Positions 19,589 to 28,879 of a stretch of DNA of 64,000 nt are shown here, piece by piece. The notes under the pieces were generated by a model, which was given only the letters and a program-made list of their open reading frames with translations, was not told the DNA's origin and did no database searches. The DNA is from DATFVA01 sp963811905 (GTDB lineage: Bacteria; Bacteroidota; Ignavibacteria; Ignavibacteriales; Ignavibacteriaceae). A program made the translations under genes and the position numbers. Numbering within the stretch: position 1 is the stretch's first letter; each line of letters starts with the position of its first letter. The DNA lies in NCBI GenBank assembly GCA_963811905.1, contig CAWETK010000020.1, forward strand, positions 186,001-250,000. Reading direction: 5' to 3'.

Positions 19589-20557
19589 ATGAAAGCATTA
19601 ATTAAACGATTTAGTTTTTCCGAAAAATACAAAGCTGCTCGAGCCGGTATTTTTTCTATGTCTTTATTTCTATTACTTATTTCACTGTTCGTTAACGGCT
19701 GTGAAAAAGAGGGACCTGTAAGTCCTTTGGATAATGACATAATTTCAGCCACAAAAGGTAACTCCGGGAAAATTGCATTTGTCAGCTATAGGGATGGTGA
19801 GTTTGATATATATACGATGTATCCGGATGGAACGGGTTTGACGAATCTAACTCCTAATAGTTCAAACAATTTTGAACCTGCCTGGTCGCCTGATGGTAGA
19901 GAAATTGCATTTATAAGTTATCGCGATGGAAATTCTGAGGTATATACTATGCAATCTGATGGAACAAACCTGGTCAGGTTAACCAACTCGATATCGAGTT
20001 TTTCACCATCCTGGTCGCCACATGGAAGAAAAATAGCTTTTTCTAAATTTATAGATGGGAGCAATGAAATTTGTGTTATGAACGCTGATGGTACCGGATT
20101 TACTAATATTTCAAATAATCCTGCTTCTGATGAGACTCCCTCATGGTCCCCCGATGGCAGAAAAATAGCGTTTACGAGCAATCGTACAGGCAATTATCAG
20201 ATTTATATGATGAACGCCGATGGGACTGATGTTACTGCCTTGACGAATGAGAATCCCGGAAATCTTTATCCTCATTGGTCCATACATAGTGATCAGATAA
20301 CATTTACAAGTTTACGTGATGGAAATGCAGAAATTTATGTTATGAACATTGATGGTTCGGGAACTACAAGATTAACAAATAATACGTGGTACGATTCCTG
20401 GTCTTCATTCTCACCCGACGGCAGGCAAATAGTTTATGAAAGTGACCCGGCTGGTAATGGGAATGAGGAAGTTTTTGTTATGGCTTCTGATGGAACTCAG
20501 CAGACAAAATTAACTCAGGATCCAGAGTATGATGGCTATGCTTCGTGGGGTAAATGA
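19589..20557 (+). CDS. PD40 beta-propeller lipoprotein (TolB-like), copy 2
   Basis: The 322-residue protein parallels the one at 16716: a hydrophobic signal ending FVNGC (Cys near residue 38), a short linker and about six PD40 repeats such as IAFVSYRDGEFDIYTMYPDG, each with a PSWSPDGR turn. The shared length, repeat count and ending (YASWGK versus YPAWGK) show a duplication, with the L-domain T9SS gene caught between the copies. AAAGGAG precedes the start. It is the last plus-strand gene of the envelope block and converges on the anti-sigma gene. Binding partner unknown. Confidence 0.88.
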   Translation: MKALIKRFSFSEKYKAARAGIFSMSLFLLLISLFVNGCEKEGPVSPLDNDIISATKGNSGKIAFVSYRDGEFDIYTMYPDGTGLTNLTPNSSNNFEPAWSPDGREIAFISYRDGNSEVYTMQSDGTNLVRLTNSISSFSPSWSPHGRKIAFSKFIDGSNEICVMNADGTGFTNISNNPASDETPSWSPDGRKIAFTSNRTGNYQIYMMNADGTDVTALTNENPGNLYPHWSIHSDQITFTSLRDGNAEIYVMNIDGSGTTRLTNNTWYDSWSSFSPDGRQIVYESDPAGNGNEEVFVMASDGTQQTKLTQDPEYDGYASWGK

Positions 20558-20579
20558 TAAAGCTTGAGAATATATTTCC

Positions 20580-20607
20580 AGGGTATAAGGAATATTCCTT
20601 ATACCCT
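20580..20607. terminator. Perfect 28-bp palindrome between convergent genes
   Basis: Two 14-base arms (AGGGTATAAGGAAT and its exact complement) abut at 20593/20594. It lies between the stop of the second PD40 gene and that of the anti-sigma gene and likely serves as a bidirectional terminator. T runs on both sides are weak, so a protein-binding site is an alternative. Confidence 0.6.
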
Positions 20608-20699
20608 TTGCTATTTAATCAGCTTAAATTTTGAAAAGACTTTTAATAGTGAAGACCGGTTGATTGGTTGATTCTCAGATATCACGGATATCAATCTGT

Positions 20700-21538
20700 T
20701 TACTGTTTAATAAAATAAAACTTCCCTATATATAAGACATCTTTTTCATCTTCTATCCGCCAGTAATAAAGCCCGGAAATTTTGAATACTTCAGGCGGAA
20801 CTGTAACAGTAAGATTGGGAAAATTTGATTGATCTGGTGAATGGCTATAGACTTCCTTTTCCCTATTGGTTAATATTTTAATTGTTACTGGTTCATTTTC
20901 AAGCATCTTCCATTGAAATTTTATCTCTTCGTTGTGAAATTTCTGTCCTTTTCCGGGAGAAATCACGTTATCAATTATTTCATTTCCGGAACGAACATTT
21001 TCATTTGTCCATTCTTCAAGGTATGCATTTGGTTTAAATTCAGGTCCGCATAGATTTTCGGCAAATTCTTCTCCGGCTTTTGCGAATTTCGGGTTAAATC
21101 GTTTGGTTTATTTTCCGGATTCTTTGAAGTTTCCGGGATATTTCTGTGGCGGCAGTACTGTCTTTGGATGTTATTGAGGCATTATCATTATCTTCATTAT
21201 TCTCATCATTGGTTGGAAGAGTTATAAATAATATTGCAAGAATGACTACTGCGAAGTGAAACAGCAATGCCCCAGTTAATCTTCAGATGCTTTTGGTTAA
21301 TTAGCGGTTTTTTTTATAAGATTTCGCGTTTCTATACTTTCTAATGATTCCCGGATGTGAATGCATTTTTGCCTTCATTCTCTATAACAAAGATTGCATC
21401 TTCCAAAGCCCTTAATTCTTTGAAGCATAATTCGCACTGAAAATAGTGCTCCTCAAATGCTTTTGCATCTCCCTCAGAAAGTTCGCCGGTTATATACCGG
21501 TTCATTAACTCCCGCCTGTTTTCCAGGTTACATTCCAT
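20700..21538 (-). pseudogene. Zinc-finger anti-sigma factor with membrane helix, five frameshifts
   Basis: Joining frames gives an anti-sigma factor of about 278 residues. The N terminus is a zf-HC2 domain (MECNLENRRELMNRYITGEL, with HYFQCELC giving His-x3-Cys-x2-Cys). A linker ESLESIETRNLIKK leads to one membrane helix (INWGIAVSL then AVVILAILFITLP). An acidic Asn/Asp stretch and an outer domain follow, ending LYYWRIEDEKDVLYIGKFYF. It should hold the upstream ECF sigma factor until an envelope signal arrives. Shifts are near 21350, 21300, 21253, 21118-21140 and 21103: three missing and two extra bases. Every segment is protein-like, so it was recently intact or the sequence is faulty. The gene lies 75 bases behind the sigma gene. 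Confidence 0.82.
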
Positions 21539-21613
21539 AAAATTCCGCTTATTTTTCTTATATACATGTAATATTTGCTTTAATCGCCTGAATATTGAAA
21601 ATAATTGCCTTTT

Positions 21614-22171
21614 TTACATTCGTTCAACAAGCAGCTTAATGGCATAATTTATCCGTTCACTTACTCTTCTTTTTTCAATTCCAAGTTTTTCAGATATTTC
21701 CTCAATCGTTTTATTCTCATAAAATCTCATATAAAGCACTTCTGCATATTTTGGTTTTAACTTTTTAAGATAACTTCTTATTTTTTCTTTTCTCTCTTCA
21801 TTAATAATTTCCGATAAATTATTTCCATCGTCTGCAAAGTTGTGTAGATGGTCTAAGTCAGTTTTGGTTTTTTCTTTGCCAGTTTTCTGAAGTATTGCCC
21901 GACAATATTGCTTGCTATGCCTGCAATGTATGCTTCAAGAGGCTTGCCAAGATCGGGATTATATGACCCTTTACGAAGACTGATTAAGATTGCCTGCTGA
22001 ATTTCACTTACAATGTCCTGCTGGTCATCCAATGGGTACCTGCTTTTTCAGCCGGATCCTTACCATAAATTTTATCCGCTCCCTGAACTGCAGGAATAAG
22101 AAGTTTTCTGCTTCGCGATCACCTTCAGCAATCCTGGCAGTTATGATCCTGTCCTTCTGGTCTACAATCAT
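21614..22171 (-). pseudogene. ECF-type RNA polymerase sigma factor, two frameshifts
   Basis: Read through two shifts this gives about 185 residues, the normal ECF sigma length. It begins MIVDQKDRIITARIAEGDRE, followed by a region 2 (FLFLQFRERIKFMVRIRLKK, then DDQQDIVSEIQQAILISL), a short linker, and a region 4 helix-turn-helix (LKPKYAEVLYMRFYENKTI, then EEISEKLGIEKRRVSERI). One extra G lies near 22030 and one base is missing near 21870. The partner anti-sigma gene follows on the same strand. Its likely targets are envelope genes, perhaps the CHAT/PD40 block or the DUF5916 gene, but no shared promoter motif could be shown. If the shifts are real, the regulator is dead. Confidence 0.85.
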
Positions 22172-22492
22172 TTAAAATCTATCCCTTGAAAGGAAGAGAA
22201 TAATATCAGCTTTTATGGAATGAATTTGCAAAAAGGGGAGTTCTAAATCAAGCGATTGAATGAACGACCCTTTTACTTATTTCCCCGGTCACCTCGTAAG
22301 AGATTTTGTTGAAAAAATCCACAATATTTTATTTCTGCTTATTTCGACCAGTTTAAAGTACTTCAAGTGAGTGCTGCAATTACCGATTATAATGATTTAA
22401 ATCCGCTTATATAAACTTCAGTGATATTGTGTAACGAATATCTTTATTAGCAGTCAAAAAGGGTAAAGATTTATTATCAAGGTGAGAATAAA
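22172..22492. other. Divergent promoter region between sigma factor and DUF5916 gene
   Basis: No ORF was found in these 321 bases. They must contain promoters for both flanking genes, perhaps including the site autoregulated by the ECF factor, but no motif stands out by eye. Confidence 0.5.
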
Positions 22493-24675
22493 ATGAAAAA
22501 ACTATTACTGCTGATATTTTGCTCAACGTATACTTTTTGCTTCATCAAGTAAAAACCAGAACAAAGTAATGTTATTAAAGGAGGTTGATACTCCGATAAA
22601 AATAGACGGGAATATCGACATGGAATGGAGCAAAGTGGACTCAGTCAGTGATTTTTTTCAGCTGCAGCCATATTATGGAAAATCCCCGTCGCGCAGAACT
22701 ATCGCTAAAGTGCTCACGACTGAGGATGCTTTATATTGCCTGATGGTATGCTATGACAACAGAAATGATATACAGGCCGGCACCGGTTCTATCGATAATT
22801 TTGACGGGGATGTCGTTTCCATTATGCTCGATTCTTTTAATGATGAAAAAACTGCATATAAGTTTGCCGTTTCGGCTTCAGGAGTTCAGGCCGACTGCCG
22901 TCTTCTTGATGATGCGCGCAACCGTGACTACAGCTGGGATGGTATATGGTTTGCAGATTCTAAAGTTTATGACTGGGGTTATGTTGTCGAAATGAAAATT
23001 CCTTATAAGTCGTTTCAGTATGATGATAAAGCGAATTCATGGGGACTTGATTTCGACAGATGGATACCCAAACAGGCAGAGGATTTGTACTGGTGCAGCT
23101 ATGAACAGAATGAGGGTCAGAGGATCTCGAAATTCGGGAAACTGGTTTTTGAGAACTTCAGACCCTCGGTTCATGGAGTTAACCTTGAAGCATACCCGGT
23201 TGGTATCTCCAAAGCAACCCTGAATGACGATAACAAATACGATGTTGAGGGGAAGGTTGGATTGGATCTTCTTTATAACCCATCTCCCAAATTAAAATTT
23301 CAGCTTACTGCAAATCCTGACTTTGCACAGATCGAGGCAGATCCTTTTTCATTTAACATCTCACGGTATGAATCATATTTCTCAGAAAGAAGACCATTCT
23401 TTACTGAAGGCAATGAAATATTTATGGCTTCCGGGAAGCAGACCAGTACAGGGTTTTATTCACCCCTTGAATTATTCTACTCGCGGAGAATAGGAAAGAA
23501 ACTTCCGGATGGTTCTGAAGTTCCGTTATATGCCGGGAACAAAAGCATTCGGACGAATAAATGATTGGGAGTACGGCGGATTTCTTGCGATGACAGGAGA
23601 AAGAAATTATACTGACGATAGTTCACATTTAACAGAAGGACAGGCTTTTTTCGGTTCAGCAAGAATAAAGAAACAGATATTCGGTAATTCCCAGGCGGGA
23701 CTCCTTTTTGTCGGGAAACAGACGAGAGACAGCACTTACGGCGTTATAGATCTTGATGGTGCTTTCCGTGCATCCGACTGGCAGCTTGCCTACCAGATAG
23801 CAAGGTCTATTAAAAACTCTACAGGGGACTATGCCTTCTCTGCAGGATTTACCAGGCTAACGGATAATATGCTTTCTTTTGCCCGCGGCAGGTACATCGG
23901 TGAAAAATTTGATATCAGTGAAGTAGGTTATGTACCCTGGATGGGAACCGGTGAATTTACATCAATAACAGGACCTCTGTGGAATTTTGAAACGGGTTAC
24001 ATCAGGCAAATAATTATATACGGAGGTCCATCTTTTAATTATGAAAAGGCAGATAACTTTACGGATTACTTCGGCTTGCTTGGATTTAATATGCAGCTGA
24101 GGGATAACTGGGGTTATGAAATAAATGCACAGCTTGGTAAAGCGAAAGATGAGGGACTTGTATATACCTCATACAGTGTGAGCCTGAGTTCCTGGTATGG
24201 GATTAGTCCCAAATGGAGCGGAAATTTATACGGAGGATATCAGAAGACCTACAATTTCTCAAGAGAATTTCTGGCACCTTATTCCTGGGCCGGAATCTAC
24301 ATTAACTGGAAAGCGGCTGATATTCTGGATCTCGGAACTTCGTACGATATGTATGTGGAAGGGAATCCTGACGGACACATTGAAGATATAACTTATAACG
24401 CGCGCCCTTACTTTTCATTGACCCCGGTGAATAATTTAAATATAAGGGTGTATGTAGATAACGTTTTTATTAAATCTGCAGACAGGCTTGACCACGTAAT
24501 TGCGGGATTCCTTTTCTCATACAATTTTTCTCCTAAGTCGTGGATTTATCTTGCCCTTAATGAGGTCAGAGACAGAAGTGATGAATTCGACCGGGCTGGA
24601 AATTTGCTCTCCAACAGGATGCATACGGTAGACAGAGCCGGAGTATTCAAAATAAAATATCTCTACTATTTCTAA
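22493..24675 (+). pseudogene. DUF5916 outer-membrane protein with CBM9-like domain, two frameshifts
   Basis: The restored protein is about 726 residues. A signal peptide (MKKLLLLIFC in form, ending near ASSS) is cut by an extra T in the run at 22534-22538. The N-terminal CBM9-like sandwich is clear (VDTPIKIDGNIDMEWSKVDS, SIMLDSFNDEKTAY, SWDGIWFADSKV). The rest is a DUF5916 beta-barrel with LTANPDFAQIEADPF, ISRYESYFSERRPFFTEGNE and many alternating aromatic strands; it ends in Phe like other outer-membrane barrels. A second extra base is in the G run at 23535-23537. AAGGTGAG precedes the ATG. Related genes often lie near hydrolases or peptidases, but the transported or bound substrate is not known. 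Confidence 0.85.
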
Positions 24676-24705
24676 CAGCCTCCCGGAAATTACCCAGGAA
24701 TTGTT

Positions 24706-24735
24706 AAAGAGCCCCTTTGCGGGCTCTTTTTATTT
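24706..24735 (+). terminator. Rho-independent terminator after the DUF5916 gene
   Basis: A 9-bp perfect stem (AAAGAGCCC at 24706-24714, GGGCTCTTT at 24721-24729) with a 6-base loop is followed by TTATTTT. Confidence 0.92.
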
Positions 24736-24813
24736 TAATTGCCGATAAACCAATCAGCTGGTTTTTATATAATGGTAATAATCTGGTTAATTCCCGGGTT
24801 TGAAGAGAATTTA

Positions 24814-24890
24814 GAACGTATGTGAGACGTATATGGAACGAATGTGAGACGTATGTGAGACGTATGTGGAACGGAGAAGTAACGTACTTA
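24814..24890. repeat. 11-bp tandem repeat array
   Basis: Five consecutive 11-base units (GAACGTATGTG, AGACGTATATG, GAACGAATGTG, AGACGTATGTG, AGACGTATGTG) run from 24814 to 24868, and two decayed units follow. The period is about one helical turn. There is no coding signal. Confidence 0.8.
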
Positions 24891-24962
24891 AGGGCTGGTT
24901 TGTTGGTGAAATCCTGATGTATAAAATGAAATGTCGGGGCATAAATCACCCCGTAAAGGAGC

Positions 24963-25092
24963 TGACTAAAAAGTAACCCTGTTCATTTCGATCGAAGGAA
25001 GAAATTTTAGAATTCGTAAAGATTTCTCGGTCGAAGACTCCCCAACCTATCGGTTGGTAAACTCGAAATGACATTGTCTTACTTTTTAGTCA
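24963..25092. repeat. MITE-like 130-bp imperfect palindrome with 14-bp terminal inverted repeats
   Basis: TGACTAAAAAGTAA at 24963-24976 is exactly repeated in inverse at 25079-25092. Inside lie a second inverted pair (CATTTCGA at 24984, TCGAAATG at 25063) and a small hairpin (CCAACC at 25042, GGTTGG at 25052). The whole could fold as one long stem. It has no ORF. It resembles a non-autonomous insertion element or a REP-type repeat; no target duplication was identified. Confidence 0.65.
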
Positions 25093-25119
25093 ACCCTTTG
25101 AAGGATATTGCAGAAGAAT

Positions 25120-25640
25120 TGGTTAACTATTCAGGCGAACCCGCCTACCGTCGAGGCAGGTCGCTTTACAGGCTTCCAGAGGATCTGACTGCAGGATTAC
25201 GAAAGCGATTCAGGCGAATCGCTTTACAGACCCCAACTCTCGCTGCTGCCAGCAACAGTCAGGGGATCTGACTGCAGGATTACGAAAGCGATTCAGGCGA
25301 ATCGCTTTACAGACCCCCAACTCTCGCTGCTGTCAGCAACAGTCAGGGGATCTGGCTACAGGATTACGAAAGCGATTCAGGCGAACCCGCCTACCGTCGA
25401 GGCAGGTCGCTTTACAGACCCCCAACTCTCGCTGCTGTCAGCAACAGTCAGGGGATCTGGCTACAGGATTACGAAAGCGATTCAGGCGAACCCGCCTACC
25501 GTCGAGGCAGGTCGCTTTACAGACCCCCAACTCTCGCTGCTGCCAGCAACAGTCAGAGGATCTGGCTGCAGGATTACGAAAGCGATTCAGGCGAACCCGC
25601 CTACCGTCGGGCAAGTCGGTTTACAGGCTCCCAACTCGAA
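25120..25640. repeat. Tandem array of 83-84 and 105-bp units
   Basis: Measured from successive GATTACGAAAGCG starts at 25195, 25278, 25362, 25467 and 25572, units are 83, 84, 105 and 105 bases, with partial units at each end. Every unit holds AAAGCGATTC, and in the short units this pairs with GAATCGCTTT across four bases. The long units carry a 21-base GC-rich insert (CCCGCCTACCGTCGAGGCAG) that can itself form a hairpin. Flanking unit ends share the word CTCTCGCTGCTG. No ORF is credible. It fills much of a 1.09-kb gene-free gap. Confidence 0.85.
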
Positions 25641-25762
25641 AAGAGCAACAAGTTTAGAGGCAAACGTGTAAAGCGATCCGTCAGAGCCGGACTGTTTCGC
25701 TTTGAAGGATTTAGCGAGACTTAATTATTAAAGCGTCTGAATGAGGCAGGAATAAGGAAGAA

Positions 25763-26836
25763 TTATTTCACATAAAGTCCTGCTGAAAGGAAACCGCACC
25801 AGTGTTCGAGGGAGAAAGGGGCGGTTGTTCCCATATGTGTTCCATAGACAGGCAGGGGTTTTTCTGTCCAGGTATCTGAATACTTCAGGAGTTTACCATT
25901 CAGACTTTTAAGGTTCAGGTTATCCGCAATGTGATGGATTGAAAGAAGTCCGAACGGCACAGAAAACTTACCGCACCATAAGGGAACCGGAGTTTTAATC
26001 TCAGGACTTCCCCAAAGCTCTTTTGATAATCCTTCTATATCCTTGAAGGATAAATCAGCATTTATATAAGTATCCGCTATTCTCCTGTCATTTTCTGTTG
26101 CTTCGCTGTGGGCTTTCTCATCTTTTCCAAATGGTGAGTTATTAAAGTCATCTCCATAATGATCTGCATCTGTTGATATCAGGAAGAAAATATCTTTGCC
26201 AGGCCTGAGGTTATTCGAAGTAATATAATCTTTAATAATTCCCGCCAGGTCAGTTGAAATACTATCCATTCTCTGGAAAGGCATTTGGGTTACCATAATA
26301 GGTGTGATCTTTACGTCCCTGTTGTAATATTGAAGGAACGGGACAACCGCCTCTATGGAATGCTCAATATCCTGTGCCTTATCACTGACCATATAATAGT
26401 CTTTGTTCAGTTTCGATTTTATTAATTCGCGGAGGGGAGAAATCTCCACATTCTGGTAAGGGCCTTTCCAGTACTTATAGTCATCAAGTATCAGAACATT
26501 TTGGGGATCATTCATAGCTTTCCTTACGGTACCATGAGTAACGCCGAATATTACAACTTCCTTAGCTTTTATAAGCGGATAGAGCGGATAATAAACTCTT
26601 CCGGCGTACAAAAAATCGTCGTGAGGAGAAATGCCGCCGATAAGCAGTCCATTTTCCGCAGTTTTAGTTTCCGAATTTTCCGAAAGATACTGCATCAGAG
26701 TATCCATTTCGGAAGCTTGCCAGCAGAAGCCGACATTATCCCTTACGGGACGTACATTATTTTCCTGTGCTGAACTCATATTGTTTAATAAAAAAGTTAA
26801 TAAAAGAATTGTTATCAGGTTGAAAAAGTTCTTCAT
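25763..26836 (-). CDS. Secreted MEMO-family (AmmeMemoRadiSam system protein B-like) protein
   Basis: The 357-residue protein matches the MEMO fold, related to extradiol dioxygenases. It has a signal peptide (MKNFFNLITILLLTFLL to SSAQ), which is unusual because most family members are cytoplasmic. Family landmarks are the ISPHDDFLYAGRVYYPLYPL segment, VVIFGVTHG, a central EHSIEAVVPFLQYY with the conserved HS, ITPIMVTQM and FFLISTDADHYGDDF. The His of SPHDD, EHSIE and DADHYGD are candidate metal ligands. It is divergent from the glycosyltransferase at 26902 and has no AMMECR1 or radical-SAM partner here. Function is unproven; a metal-dependent envelope role is a guess. Confidence 0.85.
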   Translation of the reverse strand: MKNFFNLITILLLTFLLNNMSSAQENNVRPVRDNVGFCWQASEMDTLMQYLSENSETKTAENGLLIGGISPHDDFLYAGRVYYPLYPLIKAKEVVIFGVTHGTVRKAMNDPQNVLILDDYKYWKGPYQNVEISPLRELIKSKLNKDYYMVSDKAQDIEHSIEAVVPFLQYYNRDVKITPIMVTQMPFQRMDSISTDLAGIIKDYITSNNLRPGKDIFFLISTDADHYGDDFNNSPFGKDEKAHSEATENDRRIADTYINADLSFKDIEGLSKELWGSPEIKTPVPLWCGKFSVPFGLLSIHHIADNLNLKSLNGKLLKYSDTWTEKPLPVYGTHMGTTAPFSLEHWCGFLSAGLYVK

Positions 26837-26901
26837 TATCCCGGCCTCCAGTACACTTTAATAATGACATAATCATTAAGTAAAAATTTCTTAATTTTCT
26901 A

Positions 26902-28056
26902 ATGAACAAAAATATGATAAATAATAAAAGAAAATATCTTCTTTTCTACCTAAAAACAGGGGGAGGTCATTTTGCCCCGGCCTCTTCACTTGCAGGTTAT
27001 TTAAAGAGGCATCATTCTGAAGAAGTAAATCCCATTCTGATAGACGGATTTGAAGAAACAAACCGGCTTGTAAAGAACCTTATCGAGGAAGGCTACCGCA
27101 ATCTGCAGTCGAAGGCTAAATGGGCATATGAGGCTTTATACGCATTTAACAAGATTGCTCTGTTTGCAAAGATCACCTGTTTTATTGTATCCAGATCTTC
27201 TGTAAAATTTATCAGGCAAAGGATCCTGGAAGAAAAACCTGAGAAGATTGTCATCCTTCATTTCTTTCTGATTGAGCCGGTTTATGAGGCTGTAAAGAAA
27301 TTAAAATTAAATATTCCTGTTTATACGCTGGTAACTGATCCTTATACTGCTCACCCGATGTGGTTTTTAAGAAAGAATCAGAGGTTCATTCTATTCAGCG
27401 ATCGATTAAAGGATTCACTGGTCCATAAAGTCTCCACGGAACATATGCATGTTTTTCCGTTTATACTTGAAGAAAAATTCTCACAGCCTGTCCCTGCGTC
27501 TCTGATTCCCCGGCTGAAGCGGGAGATGGGATTTGAGGAAGGAAAAAAAATAATTATGATTCTGGGAGGCGGAGACGGAATTCCTCATGGCCGAACAATT
27601 CTTGAAGATTTGCTGAAAATAAAGCCGGATGCTGAAATCGCTGTAGTCTGCGGGAAGAATAAATCATTCTACAATGCTGCTAAAAAGCTGAAAGAAAGAC
27701 ACCCTGATGTTCCAATGAAGGTATACGAGTTTGTAAGTTTTGTTTATGAACTTCTGAATATTTCCGATGTAGTGATTACGAAATGCGGAGCTTCAACGAT
27801 AATGGAAATATTAATACTCTGCAAAGTTCCTGTTGTTAATGATTTTATCTGGGAGCAGGAGAAGGGGAATATTGAATTTGTTCAGGAAAACGGTCTTGGA
27901 GTATATGAAAAGGATATTACAAAACTACCCGCTGAAGTTAATAAACTAATTGAGGATGATAAATATTACGGCAGCTTCAGAAAGAACATAGAGAACCTCA
28001 ATATTAAAAACGGGCTGGCAGATGTTGCTGAATTTTTATTCAAAGATGAGGGGTGA
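26902..28056 (+). CDS. MGDG synthase-like processive glycosyltransferase (GT28 type)
   Basis: This 384-residue enzyme should move a sugar from a nucleotide sugar to a lipid acceptor such as diacylglycerol at the inner face of the membrane. The N-terminal half has the family opening LLFYLKTGGGHFAPASSLAG and the VYTLVTDPYTAHPMW acceptor region. The C-terminal half has IMILGGGDGIPHGRTILEDL, EFVSFVYELLNISDVVITKC and GASTIMEIL, the donor-binding core shared by MurG, UgtP and MGDG synthases. There is no signal peptide. The ribosome site is weak. It converges with the acyl-ACP thioesterase gene, which could loosely connect both to lipid metabolism. Confidence 0.85.
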   Translation: MNKNMINNKRKYLLFYLKTGGGHFAPASSLAGYLKRHHSEEVNPILIDGFEETNRLVKNLIEEGYRNLQSKAKWAYEALYAFNKIALFAKITCFIVSRSSVKFIRQRILEEKPEKIVILHFFLIEPVYEAVKKLKLNIPVYTLVTDPYTAHPMWFLRKNQRFILFSDRLKDSLVHKVSTEHMHVFPFILEEKFSQPVPASLIPRLKREMGFEEGKKIIMILGGGDGIPHGRTILEDLLKIKPDAEIAVVCGKNKSFYNAAKKLKERHPDVPMKVYEFVSFVYELLNISDVVITKCGASTIMEILILCKVPVVNDFIWEQEKGNIEFVQENGLGVYEKDITKLPAEVNKLIEDDKYYGSFRKNIENLNIKNGLADVAEFLFKDEG

Positions 28057-28077
28057 ATCAGAGAAGCTGAACCTTGA

Positions 28078-28845
28078 TTAATTCATTTCCCATTCGAGAT
28101 TTGCAGCAAAAGCAATCTTCATATTGTTTTTATTCACACCCTCTATGATAAATTCTTCTCTACCCGCAGATTTATAAACATCAATCTCTTCATCATACTT
28201 AGATTCAGTAATAAAACTGATCTCTATACTTTTCATAGTATTTTTTTCATAATGCTCCCTTGAAAAGCTGTCCATGACCAGCTCGATATATTTTATGTTA
28301 TTGACATGCTGATTCAGGTCTATAGCAGTATACCTCATATGTTCTGTGAAGAGGAATTCCTTTTCAGCCGGCGTATTAATTTTACCTGGTAATGAATCAA
28401 TGGCTGATTGATTTTCCAGGTAATTTATGGGAGCGGGAAGGCTTGAAGTATCTATTATCCTTTTTGATTTTAAATTTATCGGCAGCCATGCAGTCGTAGC
28501 TTTCCCAATAATCTGTCCGTTCTTATTAAATATCCGGAAGTCCCTTAATGAATAAAGTTTATATTTCCTCTTCGGCCAGGTCTTTATCTTTATTTCCTCT
28601 GCAAAACATGGAAATTCCTCTATCTCAACCTTAGCCCACGACAATACCCACGCAAAATTATGTTCTTTTAGTGCTGTATACCCAAGATTTAATTTGTCCG
28701 CATGAGCTGCTGCGGTATCCTGAAGTAAAATAAATAATGAATCGATCCTTAACCGGTTCATAAAATCAACTTCATGGGACTGTATTACTTTTTCTGATTC
28801 GTAGAATTCATTCAAGGCTGTTTCCTTTCCCAAAAGAGTATTCAC
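28078..28845 (-). CDS. Acyl-ACP thioesterase (FatA/FatB-like)
   Basis: The 255-residue cytoplasmic enzyme hydrolyses fatty acyl-ACP to release free fatty acid. It is a tandem hot-dog protein: the first domain has NRLRIDSLFILLQDTAAAHA and FAWVLSWAKVEIEEFP, the second has the acid/Asn-His motif DLNQHVNNIKYIELVMD that carries the catalytic residues. Length agrees with bacterial acyl-ACP thioesterases. It faces the convergent glycosyltransferase and is divergent from the ars operon, whose promoter lies within its upstream gap. It may supply free fatty acids or edit ACP pools; the preferred chain length cannot be read. Confidence 0.92.
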   Translation of the reverse strand: MNTLLGKETALNEFYESEKVIQSHEVDFMNRLRIDSLFILLQDTAAAHADKLNLGYTALKEHNFAWVLSWAKVEIEEFPCFAEEIKIKTWPKRKYKLYSLRDFRIFNKNGQIIGKATTAWLPINLKSKRIIDTSSLPAPINYLENQSAIDSLPGKINTPAEKEFLFTEHMRYTAIDLNQHVNNIKYIELVMDSFSREHYEKNTMKSIEISFITESKYDEEIDVYKSAGREEFIIEGVNKNNMKIAFAANLEWEMN

Positions 28846-28879
28846 TAAAATACTAATCTAATTTTTATTTGTCTGAATA

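Noticed and set aside
21990..22175. A plus-strand frame upstream of the DUF5916 gene.
   Set aside because: It is the reverse of the ECF sigma factor coding sequence.
24963..25092. Riboswitch or structured RNA.
   Set aside because: Exact terminal inverted repeats and the absence of a downstream gene on either side favour a mobile or REP-like repeat.
25068..25271. An open frame across the 25 kb repeats.
   Set aside because: It is made of repeat units and ends inside the array; it has no protein-like composition.
25120..25640. CRISPR array.
   Set aside because: Units are too long (84-105 bases), repeats are contiguous with no variable spacers, and no cas gene is near.
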